A stretch of DNA of 64,000 bases, taken from assembly GCA_905221605.1 (NCBI GenBank), contig CAJNDS010000583.1, positions 1 to 64,000 of the forward strand. Direction: 5' to 3'. The notes under the pieces were generated by a model. The model was not told the DNA's origin. It did not search any database and saw only the letters and a program-made list of their open reading frames with translations. Position 1 is the stretch's first letter; every line of letters starts with the position of its first letter. Shown here in pieces: positions 28,571 to 39,693 of this stretch. The translations under genes and the position numbers were made by a program. Origin of the DNA: Symbiodinium natans. Its lineage: Eukaryota; Sar; Dinophyceae; Suessiales; Symbiodiniaceae.

Positions 28571-30780
28571 TCCGAAGTCCAATGTTCCAGGTTGGACTTC
28601 GGACAAGGGGCCCAGCTTCCCCTCGCAAACAGGCACCAACGATTTTTTCGTTGATGCCCTCGTAGAGTTCCGCTGTGCATTGGTCAGGGAATTGGAAACA
28701 GGGCATGTCCCATTTTTTGGGTCATGCCCGCTGGCGAGTTCTCGCTGGCGCGTTCAAGCTGCTCACCTCCTCCCAAGGACGTGGAGCGCCTGGACGAGGC
28801 CGCCCTGAAGCTGCCCCGTCGCGAGGAGCGCCTGGCCAAGGCCGTCGGCGCCGAGAGCGCAGCGATGGGCTGTCTTTCACGCGATCGCGGACGACCCGCG
28901 CGAGCCCCTGCAATTCGGTTGTCCGCAGTTGCACCTGGGAGATGCAACTGCGGACATGGGGACAAGTTCCTGAAGTTACCGAAAGTATCGGTAACTTCAG
29001 GTCTGCCAACTTCGGGAAGTTCCTGCAGTTAACGAAATTATCGATAACTGCAGGTCTGCCAATTCCATGGTTCGGAATTCTGAAGTGAGGTGTACGAAAA
29101 TATCGTACACCTCAGGTCTGCCAATTCCATGGCCCTGGAAGGCCCTCATCGGCTTGAAGTTACACCTGATGCAACTTCGGACATCGGCCTTGCCGAAAAG
29201 TGAGGCCCTGGGAAGTTTACAAATCCGTAACATATCCACACGGGCTTTTTTTGGCAATGTTTGCTTTTATAGCACCTTGTCCGCAGTGGCCACTCCCATT
29301 GGCCACTGCGGACAAGGCCCTGGAAGGCCCTCATTGCGCAGCGTTGCGGCTTGTCCGAAGTCGTGTATCCCAGACACCACTTCGGACATCGGCCATTTTC
29401 GCTCTCGTTGCGCAGCGTTGCGGCTTGTCCGAAGTGGGGGGTGGAATCACCCACTTCGGACATTGGCCTTTCCGACCATTTTCGCTCTCGTTGAGCAGCG
29501 CACGCAATGAAGGTTTTTAACATTCAATTAGTTCACCGGTCATTTTCGCTCTCGTTGCGCAGCGTTGCGGCTTGTCCGAAGTCGTGAATTCTATTCACCA
29601 CTTCGGACATCGGCCAATTTTGGCGAGCGGTGACACCGAAAACGAAGCATCCAGGCTCTCAACCGGGTGCCCAATCGCGGTAACACTCATCGACTAGGAC
29701 GTCGTGCGAAGACTTCAGCTGCTCGAATGGGAAGTGGAGGTTAGCGATCGTGTCGCTAACCTTCACTTCCAGTGGCAGTGGTTTGTACGAAAATGTCGTA
29801 CAATTGAAGGACGTACTGCCCCCTGTTCAGAACCCCCTGCCTCTGCCCCGCTGCTCCCTCGGTGGCCTCTAACGGCGATTGACTCACGGAGTCAATTCCT
29901 GGAATTTTTTTTGTGTCACTTTTTGACACAACACTTCGAACTCTGCTAGGACGGCTTTACCGTCGCGCGAAGCTAGGGCGGGAAACAACCATCAATTTGA
30001 GAGGTGTGCCTGACTGCAGCAGGCCCCAGTTTTCGGTTCCACCAACGTGGAATTTGCAACAGGGCATGTGTTAGTTTTTGACACATGCTCGGGCAGAATT
30101 CCACAACGCATAGGCCACACCGCTGACGAAACACAAGCGACACTTGTGCTTTCTTGCTGTCCTGTTCTGGTGGCCAAACACTGCGTCATTTTGGCTCTCG
30201 TTGAGCAGCGTCCGAAGTCGTGAATTCTATTCACCACTTCGGACATCGTCTCGTTGCGCAGCGTTGCGACTTGTCCGAAGTCGTGTCTGGGAGACACCAC
30301 TTCGGACAACCGGGAAGTTAGGCACTTTTTGCCGAACTTCCAATTGACCGAAAGCATCGGTCAATCGCCGCTCACCAGTTCCGGCAGTGTGCCGCTTTTT
30401 GGCACACTGCCGGTTCAGCTATGTCGGCCGCGACCTCCGACAGTTTCTCACTATTTGAGAAACTGCCAATTCCTTCCCGGAACTGGAAGTGTGTCACTTT
30501 TTAACACACTTCACGGTAAGCCCCAGGACGGGCTTTGTACGAAAATGTCGTACAATTAATTGAAGGACGGTATCCTTCAATTTGCTTCCAGTTCAGAACC
30601 CCATGCCCTTGATTGACTCACGGAGTGAGTCAATTCCTAGAAGTGGCCCGCTGGTATCCTCGGACCTTCAGCGTCCCTGCTCGAATGGGAATTGGAGGTT
30701 AGCGATCGTGTCGCTAACCTCCAATTCCTGGAAGTAGCCCGCTAGTATCCTCGGAATTTATTTTGTGCCACTTTTTAACA
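28571..30780. repeat. Array of short, mostly perfect hairpins; no gene
   Basis: At least 25 stem-loops with stems of 8-17 bp. Examples: 28571-28603 (12 bp), 28920-28956 (14 bp, loop CCTGGGAGA), 28970-29000 (13 bp), 29086-29114 (12 bp), 29276-29316 (17 bp), 30381-30413 (13 bp) and 30690-30726 (16 bp, loop TCGTG). Several share the core CGAAAxTATCG, and many start TGTCCGAAGT. They are interspersed with repeated linkers such as GGTCTGCCAATTCC and TCGTTGCGCAGCGTTGCG. ORFs crossing the array are not protein-like. Confidence 0.9.
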
Positions 30781-33395
30781 CAAAACCTCGAACTCTGCAA
30801 GGACGGACCGTCGTGCGAAGCTAGGGCGGGGACACCCATCAATTTGAGAGGTGTGCCTGACTGCAGCAGGCCCCAGTTTTCGGTTCCACCAACGTGGAAT
30901 TCGCAACAGGGCATGTGTTAGTTTTTGACACATGCTCGGGTAGAATTCCACAACGAAGTCATAGGCCGCATTTGCCCTCCTCGCTGCCTCCTCCCTGCTC
31001 CTCGCCATCACCGCCGAGACTGAGACACAACCGAGCTGAGGCAACACCATGCTGCTGACCATGCTGCTGAACCTCGGGGGTACCGGCGGAGGAGCTGCCG
31101 TGGTGCTGGGGACGCCGAGACACCTGAGACAACACAACCGAGCTGAGGCAACACTAGTGTCTCAGTGCTGCTGCTGAACCTCGGGGGTGCCCAACCGGCG
31201 GGGGAGCTGCCGTGGTGCTGGGGACGCCGAGACTGAGACAACACAACCGAGCTGAGACAACACTACAGGTCGCTGCTGTCCCGGAAAGTATTCACAATGT
31301 GAATACTTATAAATTTCTGGGACCTGGTCAAGTAGAAACGCCCGTGGCCGAAAATTTCGGTGAACTGTCCCGAAACTTTCGGTGTGCTGCATCCCGAGGA
31401 TTCCCCGGGATGGACCGGGCTGCCTAAACAACGGCATTTTCGACACCGCTGATGAAACATAAGTGACACTTATGCTTTCTCGCTGCCCTGTTCTGGTCCA
31501 AACGCTGCAAAAACGCTTTGTCCGAAGTGGATACAGCGCGTATCCACTTCGGACATCTCCACACGCATGTCTCAGTCCACACGCATCTGAGGGCCCCCGA
31601 AGCCATCCCGAGGATTTACCGGGATGGACCGGGCTGCCCAAACGACGGCATCCAGGCTCGCAAACGGGTGCCCAACCGGATTATGACAAACGACAAAATG
31701 TCTCAGTGTCTCAGGGCCCCCCCTCCTCGCTGCCCCCTGTGCAATCCCGAGGAATCCCCGGGATGGACCGGGCTGCCCAAACGACGGCATCCAGGCTCTC
31801 AACCGGGTGCCCAATCGGGTGTGATCAAACACCCATCGTGGCCGCAAATTTCGGTGATGGCATCAATAGTTTCATGCGCTGTCTCAGTGTCTCGGCAGCA
31901 GCACCACCCCCGAGCCTGAGACACTAGCGTTGTCTCAGCTCGGTTTTCTCGGTGTCCACGGCAGCCTCTACCCGGTTGGGCACCCCCGAGGTTCAGCAGT
32001 AGCAGCGACCTGAGACACTGAGACACACTAGTGTAGTCTCAGCTCGGTTGTGTTGTCTCGGCGTCCCCAGCTCGCCCGAGGTTCAGCATGTGCATCGCCG
32101 GTCCTTAGATTCAAGGACGGCTGAAGTACATCCAGAGCGTCCTGAGACACACTAGTGTTGTCTCAGCTCGGTTGTTCTCGGCGTCCCACCACGGCAGAGG
32201 AGCAGCAGGAGCACAGTGGAGGACAGTTCCCCCCCCTACCCGGTTGGGCACCCCCGAGGTTCAGCAGCAGCGAGACACTAGTGTTGTCTCAGCTCGGTTG
32301 CACCACGGGGTGGTCCGAATGGGGGCAGCGACCTTTGTCTCGGCTGTGAGCGCGCCGCGCTGTTCCGTGAAGCGGCAATGTAGGTGAGACCTACATTGAG
32401 GCGCTGGCCCGAGGCACCTCTGTGGCAGGCGCTGGCCTGGGAAGCGATACGCAAAACTATTGGTGCTGCCGTGTCTGGGTTGTCGTGTCTCACGGGAGTC
32501 CCCAGCACCACCCAACAGCGAGGAGCACCCGGGCACCCGGTTGAGAGCCTCGCCATCCCGGGGAATCCTCGGGATGCAGCACACCGAAAGTTTCACCAAT
32601 AGTTTCGCGGCTTCCCAGGCCCTGCCACAGAGGTGGTGGACCTCGGGCCAGTGCCTGTCCTCTGCCGTGGTGGGACGCCGAGAACAACCGAGCTGAGACA
32701 AATCCTGAACCTCCCAACCGGCTATTCGTCAAATCTGACGAGTGAGTGTTGCAAGGTCGGATTTCCGACCTTGGTATTCTGAGGCCCGGAAGGAGTCAAC
32801 GCAACCGAGCTGAGACAACGCTAGTGTCTCAGGTGCTCCGCTGAACTCGGGGGTGGTGGTGCTGACAGCCCTGTGCAATCCCGAGGATTCGGATGGACCG
32901 GGCTGCCCGAACAACGGCATCCAGGCTCGCAAACGGGTGCGCAATCGGGTGTGTACAAACGGACACACTCATCGTGGCCGCTAATTTCGGTGATTTGTCC
33001 CGAAACTTTCGGTGTGCTGCATCCCGAGGATTCCCCGGGATGGGCTCTCAGGTGCTCCTCGCTGTTAAGGACCGGCGATGCACATGCTGAACCTCGGGCG
33101 AGCTGGGGACGCCGAGACAACACAACCGAGCTGAGACAACACTAGTGTGTCTCAGTGTTTCAGGTCGCTGCTACTGCCTCGGGGGTGCCCAACCGGCGGG
33201 GGAGCTGCCGTGGGACGCCGAGAACAACCGAGCTGAGACAACACCAGTGTCTCAGTGTCTCAGGTCGCTGCTGCTGCTGAACCTCGGGGGTGCCCAACCG
33301 GCGGGGAAGAGGTCAGGGTAACTGTCCTCCGGGGGGACAGTTTCGGTAGAAAATTTCCCGCTGTGCTCCTGCTCTGTCTCCTCTGCCGTGGTGCT
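30781..33395. repeat. Dispersed palindrome and minisatellite region; no gene
   Basis: Nine or so copies, in both orientations, of a palindrome built on TGAGACA-ACACTAG-TGTCTCA. They accompany an ~85-bp unit containing CCGAGCTGAG, GAACCTCGGGGGTGCCCAAC and GCTGGGGACGCCGAG. Further hairpins include 31519-31555 (16-bp stem, starts TGTCCGAAGTGGATAC), 32376-32399 and 32754-32771. CCCGAGGATTCCCCGGGATG and GACGGCATCCAGGCTC also recur several times. No coding region can be supported. Confidence 0.88.
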
Positions 33396-34241
33396 CTCTC
33401 TCTCTTAGAGAGGAGTGTCCCCGCACCCCTACATTACAGGATCGGAGATTGAAGTTTCGAGTATACAGTCCCAGGACGAAACGGGATTCTATTCCACTTT
33501 CGACCCTCTCAGTAGCTCATCTGTGCCCCGATTTCCCGCCCCGAAATTTGCGGAGTAGGAGGAATCGCATCACAGTGCAGTTCTGGGCTGCGGACCTGTG
33601 GAGTGCCACCCCTTCTTCTCCCCTTGGCTCCCCTTGGCTTGGGGCTGGGGGCTGGGGTTGGCTTTCTTTTCTGCCCTGCTTCTCTGGCTTGGCTTGGGGG
33701 CTGGGGGCTGGGGGCTGGGGCTGGGGGCTGGGGCTGGGGCTGGGTTTTTTTGGGGCTGGGGTGGGCTTGGGGCTGGGGCTGGGTTTTTTTGGGGCTGGGG
33801 TTGGGGTGGGCTTGGGGCTGGGGCTGGGCTTGGGGCTGGGGCTGGGGCTGGGTTTTTTTGGGGCTGGGGTGGGCTTGGGGCTGGGGTGGGGCTGGGTTTT
33901 TTTGGGGCTGGGGCTGGGGTGGGCTTGGGGCTGGGGTGGGGCTGGTTTTTTTTGGGGCTGGGGCTGGGGTGGGCTTGGGGCTGGGGTGGGGCTGGGTTTT
34001 TTTTTTCTCTTCCCTGTTCCCCTTGTGGCACTCCACAGGTCCGCAGCCCAGAACTGCACTGTGATGCGATTCCGAATACGAGCAAATTTCGGGGCGGGAA
34101 ATCGGGGCACAGATGAGCTACTGAGAGGGTCGAAAGTGGAATATAATCCCGTTTCGTCCTGGGACTGTATACTCGAAACTTCAATCTCCGATCCTCTCAG
34201 CTGTAATGTAGGGGTGCGGGGACACTCCTCTCTAAGAGAGA
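33396..34241. repeat. G-rich minisatellite framed by ~214-bp inverted repeats
   Basis: The left arm (33396-33609) and right arm (34025-34241) are near-perfect inverted copies; both contain CGAAATTTG and TGTAGGGGTGCGGGGAC or their complements. Between them lie ~415 bp of GGGGCT units broken by TTTTTTT runs. The plus strand is almost purely G and T there. Very long ORFs in all frames (Gly/Leu/Trp or Pro/Gln/Ala) are translations of this repeat. The whole looks like a foldback or MITE-like unit with an expanded interior. Confidence 0.92.
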
Positions 34242-34298
34242 GGAAGTTTGTTCTGTAAGTACTGCTATTTGACCTCGAAGGAGGAACCCCGTACAAAG

Positions 34299-34976
34299 AT
34301 GTGCGGCTGGGGTAATCATACCTGCACCAGCGTTGCAGAAGCTGGAGAGCTGGAGAACGCGAAGAGCAGCGACTGGAAGAGGAAAAGAAAGGGGACAAGA
34401 ATGTTCCAAAAGCTCCGAACCCCAAGTGGGGAAATGAACCCAAGACGACCAAGCGGAAAGCCGAAGATGCACTGCCAGAAGCAAAGGCAAAGGCGAAGTG
34501 GGGAGGAGCGTATGTCACAGAGGTTGGGAGAAAGTGAAAAGAAGAACGACGAGAAGATCGACCTCGAAGAGAAGGATCCGGAAGGATTTCCAAAGGAAGA
34601 GCTTGAAGAAGCAAGGAAGCGAAGTGAAGTGGAAAAGGCCATGAAGGCGAAGGCCAAGGCATCGAAGGAAGCTACTGGAAAGAAGCGAGGATCAAAGGAT
34701 GCCAAGAAGAAAGAGAAGAAAGAGAAGAAGGAGAAAGGACCAAAGAATGACAAGAAGTGGGGTTTAGGCTGTAGTGTTGACGTGGAACGCAGAGGCATGC
34801 CTCGGCGTTGTTTTTCTTCTGGGTGTTGCTTTTTTCGTGAGTTCACATGGACATGCCAGAGGCCTGTATGTCCCGCCCTGGGTGTCTTTTCTTCGTGGCC
34901 ACATGGACATGCCAGAGGCCTGTTTGTCACGCCCTGCAGGCCTGTATGTCACACCATGGGTGTGGTTTTTTCGTGA
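34299..34976 (+). CDS. Lys/Glu-rich ORF running into satellite
   Basis: 225 residues from the ATG at 34299. Residues 1-165 are strikingly charged (KKEKKEKKEK-type runs, EELEEARKR) and could be a coiled-coil or disordered nuclear-type protein or exon. From about 34790 the frame enters the 59-bp satellite and becomes Cys/His/Trp-rich repeat translation, stopping at 34976. The first part has codon-like character but no recognisable family. If real, it probably ends or is spliced before the satellite. Confidence 0.3.
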   Translation: MCGWGNHTCTSVAEAGELENAKSSDWKRKRKGTRMFQKLRTPSGEMNPRRPSGKPKMHCQKQRQRRSGEERMSQRLGESEKKNDEKIDLEEKDPEGFPKEELEEARKRSEVEKAMKAKAKASKEATGKKRGSKDAKKKEKKEKKEKGPKNDKKWGLGCSVDVERRGMPRRCFSSGCCFFREFTWTCQRPVCPALGVFSSWPHGHARGLFVTPCRPVCHTMGVVFS

Positions 34977-35765
34977 GTTCACATGGACATGCCAGAGGCT
35001 TGTATGTCACCCTTGGTGTTGTTCCTTTCGTGCATTTACATGGACATGCCAGAGGTCACGCCCTGGGTGTTGTTCTTCTTCGTGAGTTCACGGAGATGCC
35101 AGAGGCCTCTATCTCACACCCTACATGGACATGCCAGAAACCTGTTTGTCACGCCCTGGGTGTTGTTTCCTTCGTGTGTTCACATGGGTATGTCACGCGG
35201 ACATGGCAGACAGGCTGTATGTCACGGCGTGGGTGTTGTTGTCTTCGTGAGTCCATGGACATGTGAAAGAGATTACCTGGACATGCTTAAGGCCTGTGTG
35301 TGCCGCCCTGGGTGTTGTTTTCTTCGTGAGTTCACATGGACATGCCAGCTGGGTGTTGTTTTCTTCGTGACTTGCCAGAGGAGTGTATGTCATGCCTTGT
35401 GTGTTGTTTTTGGTGGGTTCACATGGACATGCCAGAGGCTCGTATGTCAACCCTGGGTGTTTTTTCTATATGAGTTGACATGACATGTCTATGTCACGCC
35501 CTGGGTTTTGTTTTTTCACAAAAACATGCCAGAGGCTCGTATCACATTCCAGAGGCTCGTTTTTTCACGTTTTGGGTGGTTTTTTTTCGTGAGTTCACAT
35601 GGACATGTAGAGGCCTGTATGTCACGGCCAGGGTATTGTTTTCTGAGTTCACATGGACATTCCAGAGGCCTGTACGTCACGCCTGGGTGTTGTTTTCTTC
35701 GTGAGTTCACATGGACATGGCAGAGGCCTGTATGTCACGCCCTGGGTGTTGAACATCACGGCCTG
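34808..35765 (+). repeat. 59-bp satellite, forward block
   Basis: About 15 diverged units with TTCGTGAGTTCACATGGACA, GCCAGAGGCCTGTATGTCAC and GCCCTGGGTGTTGTTTTC. Units vary by truncation and expansion. This block is in the opposite orientation to 35881-39693. Confidence 0.93.
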
Positions 35766-35880
35766 TGTTGTTCTTCTCGTGGCGTCATGCGTTTGTTGGG
35801 GCCCTGGTGTTCCACGGGGCATTCCGCGGCGTTCCGAATCCATCAAGCTAAGGGGGAACGCCACAGGACGCGCCAAGAAA
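35766..35880. other. Centre of satellite inversion
   Basis: About 115 bp without satellite units separate the two orientations. It contains a near-palindrome, GGGCATTCCGCGGCGTTCC and the later GGGGGAACGCC. No gene is seen. Confidence 0.7.
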
Positions 35881-37424
35881 ATCAAAACCCAGGGCGCGAC
35901 ATGCAAGCCTCTGGCATGTCCACGTAGATCAACAACACATTTGGACTCACGAAGAAAAACAAAAACCAGGGCGTGACATACAGGCCTCTGACATTTCCAG
36001 GTGAACTCGAAGAACACGGCATGTCCATGTGAACTCATGAAGAAAACAACACCCAGGGCGTGACACAAAAGCCTCTGGCATGTCCATGTGAACTCACGAA
36101 AAAACAACACCCAGGGCGTGACCTGCAAGCCTCCGGCATGTCCATGCGAATTCACGGAAAAAGACAAGACACAGGGCTTCACATGCAAGCAAACTCTGGC
36201 ATGTCCGAGTGAACGCGTGACATACAAGTTTCATGTCCATGATCCATGAATTCGCGAAGAAAAAACACCCAGGGCGTGACTCCATGTGACCTCACGAAGA
36301 AAACAACACCCAGGGCGTGACATACAGGCCTCTGGCATGTCCACGAAAAAAAACAACACCCAGGGCGTGACATAACGAAGAAAACAGCACCAGGGTGACA
36401 TACAGGCCTTTGGCATGTCTATGTGAACTCACGAAGAAAACAACACCCGGGGCGCGACATACAGTCCTCTGGCATGTCCATGTGAACTCAGGAAGAAAAC
36501 AACCACCCAGGGCGTGACATACAGGCCTCTGGCATGTCCATGTGAACTCACGAAAAAAACAACACCCAGGGCGTGACCTGCGAGCCTCTGGCATGTCCGT
36601 GTGAATTCACGAAGAGAGACAAGACACAGGGCGTCACATGCAGGCAAACTCTGGCATGTCCGTGTAAACGCGTGACATACGGGTTTCATGTCCATGATCC
36701 ATGAATTAGCGAAGAAAAAAACACCAAGGGCGTGACTCCCTGTGCACTCACGAAGAAAACAACACCCAGGGTGTGACATACAGGCCTCTGGCATGTCCAT
36801 GTGCACTCACGAAGAAAACAACACCCAGGGCGTGACATAACGAAGAAAACAACACCCAGGCTGACATACAGGCCTCTGGCATGTCCATGTGAACTCACGA
36901 AGAAAACAGCGTGACATACAGGCCTCTGGCATGTCCATGTGAACTCACGAAAAAAACAACAGCCGCGGCGTGACATACAGGCCTCTGGCATCTCCATGTG
37001 AACTCACGAAGAAAACAACACCCAGGGCGTGACATACAGGCTTCTGGCATGTCCATGTGAACTCACAAACAACACCCAGGGCGTTACATACAGGCCTCTG
37101 GCATGTCTCTGGCATGTCCATTTGAACTCGAAGACAAACAGCATTCAGGACGTGACATACAGGCCTCTGGCATGTCCATGTGAACTCACGAAGAAAAGCA
37201 TACAGGCCTCAGGCCTGTCCATGTGAACACACGAACAAAAACAACACCCAGGGCGTGACATGCAGGCCTCTGGCATGTCCATGTGAACTCACAAAGCAAA
37301 ACAACACCCAAGGCGTGTCATACGGGCCTCTGGCATGTCCATGTGAACTCACGAAGAAAAACAACACCCAGGGCGTGACACACAAGCCTCTGGCATGTCC
37401 ATGTGAACCCACGAAAAAAAACAA

Positions 37425-37448
37425 CCCTAAACCCTAAACCCTAAACCC
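37425..37448. repeat. Interstitial telomeric repeat, three CCCTAAA units
   Basis: Three CCCTAAA units plus a final CCC are set inside a satellite unit between AAAACAA and AACCCAGGGCG. CCCTAAA/TTTAGGG is the plant-type telomere unit, also reported in dinoflagellates. Confidence 0.9.
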
Positions 37449-39048
37449 AAAAAACCCAGGGCGTGACGTACAGGCCTCTGGCATGTACTCACGAAGAAAA
37501 ACAACACCCAGGGCGTGACAAGGCCTCTGGCATGTCCATGTGAACTCACGAAGAAAACAACACCCAGGGCATGACATACGTCTCAGGCATGTCCATGTGA
37601 ACTCACGAAGAAAACAACACCCAGGGCGTGACATGCAGGCCTCTGGCATGAACTCACGAAAAAAACAACACCCAGGGCGTGACATACAAGCCTCTGGCAT
37701 GTCCATGTGAACTCACGAAGAAAACAACACCCAGGGCGTGACACGCAAACCTATGGCATGTCCATGTGAACTCAAGAAGAAAACAACACCCAGGGCGTGA
37801 CATACAGGCCTCTGGAATGTCCATGTGAACTCACGAAGAAAACAACACCCAGGGCGTGACATACAGGCCTCTGGCATGTCCATGTGAACTCACGAAGAAA
37901 ACAACACCCAGGGCGTGACATACAGGCCTCTGGCATGTCCATGTGAACTCACGAAGAAAACAACACCCAGGGCGTGACATACCCATGTGAACTCACGAAG
38001 AAAACAACACCCAGGGCGCGACATACAGGCCTCTGGCATGTCCGTGTGAACTCACGAAAAAAACAACACCCAGGGCATGACACACAGGCCTCTGGCATGT
38101 TCATGAGAACTCACGAAGAAAACAACACCCAGGGCGTGACACACAGGCCTATGGCATGTCCATGTGAACTCACGAAAAAAACAACACCCAGGACGTGACC
38201 TGCAAGCCTCTGGCATGTCCGTTTGAATTCACGAAGAAAGACAAGACACAGGGCGTCACATGCAGGCAAACTCTGGCATGTCCGTGTGAACGTGACATAC
38301 AGGTTTCATGTCCATGATCCATGAATTAGCGAAGAAAAAAAACCAAGGGCGTGACTCCCTGTGCACTCACGAAGAAAACAACACCCAGGGCGTGACATAC
38401 AAGCCTCTGGCATGTCCATGTGCACTCACGAAGAAAACAACACCCAGGGCGTGACATAACGAAGAAAACAACACCCAGGGTGACATACAGGCCTTTGGCA
38501 TGTCCATGTGAACTCACGAAGAAAACAGCGTGACATACAGGCCTCTGGCATGTCCATGTGAACTCACGAAAAAAACAACACCCGCGGCGTGACATACAGG
38601 CCTCTGGCATCTCCATGTGAACTCACGAAGAAAACAACACCCAGGGCGTGACATACAGGCCTCTGGCATGTCCATGTGAACTCACGAGGCAAACAACACC
38701 CAGGGCGTTACATACAGGCTTCTGGCATGTCTCTGGCATGTCCATTTGAACTCGAAGACAAACAGCATTCAGGGCGTGACATACAGGCCTCTGGCATGTC
38801 CATGTGAACTCACGAAGAAAAGCATACAGGCCTCTGGCCTGTCCATGTGAACACACGAACAAAAACAACACCCAGGGCGTGACATGCAGGCCTCTGGCAT
38901 GTCCATGTGAACTCACAAAGCAAAACAACACCCAGGGCGTATCATACGGGCCTTTGGCATGTCCATGTGAACTCACGAAGAAAAACAACACCCAGGGCGT
39001 GACATACAAGCCTCTGGCATGTCCATGTGAACCCACGAAGAAAAACAA

Positions 39049-39060
39049 CCCTAAACCTTA
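39049..39060. repeat. Degenerate telomeric remnant in duplicated satellite block
   Basis: CCCTAAACCTTA sits at the equivalent place of the second higher-order copy. It looks like a shortened derivative of the three-unit tract at 37425. Confidence 0.7.
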
Positions 39061-39693
39061 AAAACCCAGGGCGTGACATACAGGCCTCTGGTCTGGCCTG
39101 TCCATGTGAACTCACGAAGAAAACAACACCCAGGGCATGACATACGTCTCAGGCATGTCCATGTGAACTCACGAAGAAAACAACACAGGGCGTGACACGC
39201 AGGCCTCTGGCATGTCCATGTGAACTCACGAAGAAAACAACACCCAGGGCGTGACATACAAGCCTCTGGCATGTCCATGTGAACTCACGAAGAAAACAAC
39301 ACCCAGGGCGTGTGTCCATGTGAACTCAAGAAGAAAACAACACCCAGGGCGTGACATACAGGCCTCTGGAATGTCCATGTGAACTCACGAAGAAAACAAC
39401 ACCCAGGGCGTGACATACAGGCCTCTGGCATGTCCATGTGAACTCACGAAGAAAACAACACCCAGGGCGTGACATACAGGCCTCTGGCATGTCCATGTGA
39501 ACTCACAAAGAAAACAACACCCAGGGCGTGACATACCCATGTGAACTCACGAAGAAAACAACACCCAGGGCGTGACATACAGGCCTCTGGCATGTCCGTG
39601 TGAACTCACGAAGAAAACAACACCCAGGGCATGACACACAGGCCTCTGGCATGTTCATGTGAACTCACGAAGAAAACAACACCCAGGGCGTGA

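Larger units (their letters stand above)
35881..39693 (-). repeat. 59-bp satellite, reverse block with higher-order repeats
   Basis: More than 60 units with CATGTCCATGTGAACTCACG, AAGAAAACAACACCCAGGGC and GTGACATACAGGCCTCTGG; adjacent near-identical units around 37860-37980 give a period of exactly 59 bp. A distinctive variant (AGACAAGACACAGGGC and TTTCATGTCCATGATCCATG) occurs near 36160, 36615 and 38237. The stretch 36580-37450 is repeated at 38200-39062 (offset about 1620), a higher-order duplication. The ORFs here are satellite translations. Confidence 0.95.

Noticed and set aside
30185-30215. CATTTTGGCTCTCG resembles part of the dinoflagellate spliced-leader sequence
   Set aside because: Only about 11 bases match, the downstream bases and the splice donor do not, and the phrase belongs to a local repeat (TCGTTGCGCAGCG family).
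33500-34060. Long Gly/Leu/Trp or Pro/Gln/Ala ORFs in all frames
   Set aside because: They are translations of the GGGGCT minisatellite and its inverted arms.
34808-39693. Regular repeats suggesting a CRISPR array
   Set aside because: Units are head-to-tail copies of a 59-bp sequence without unique spacers, no cas genes are present, and the orientation flips. It is a satellite.
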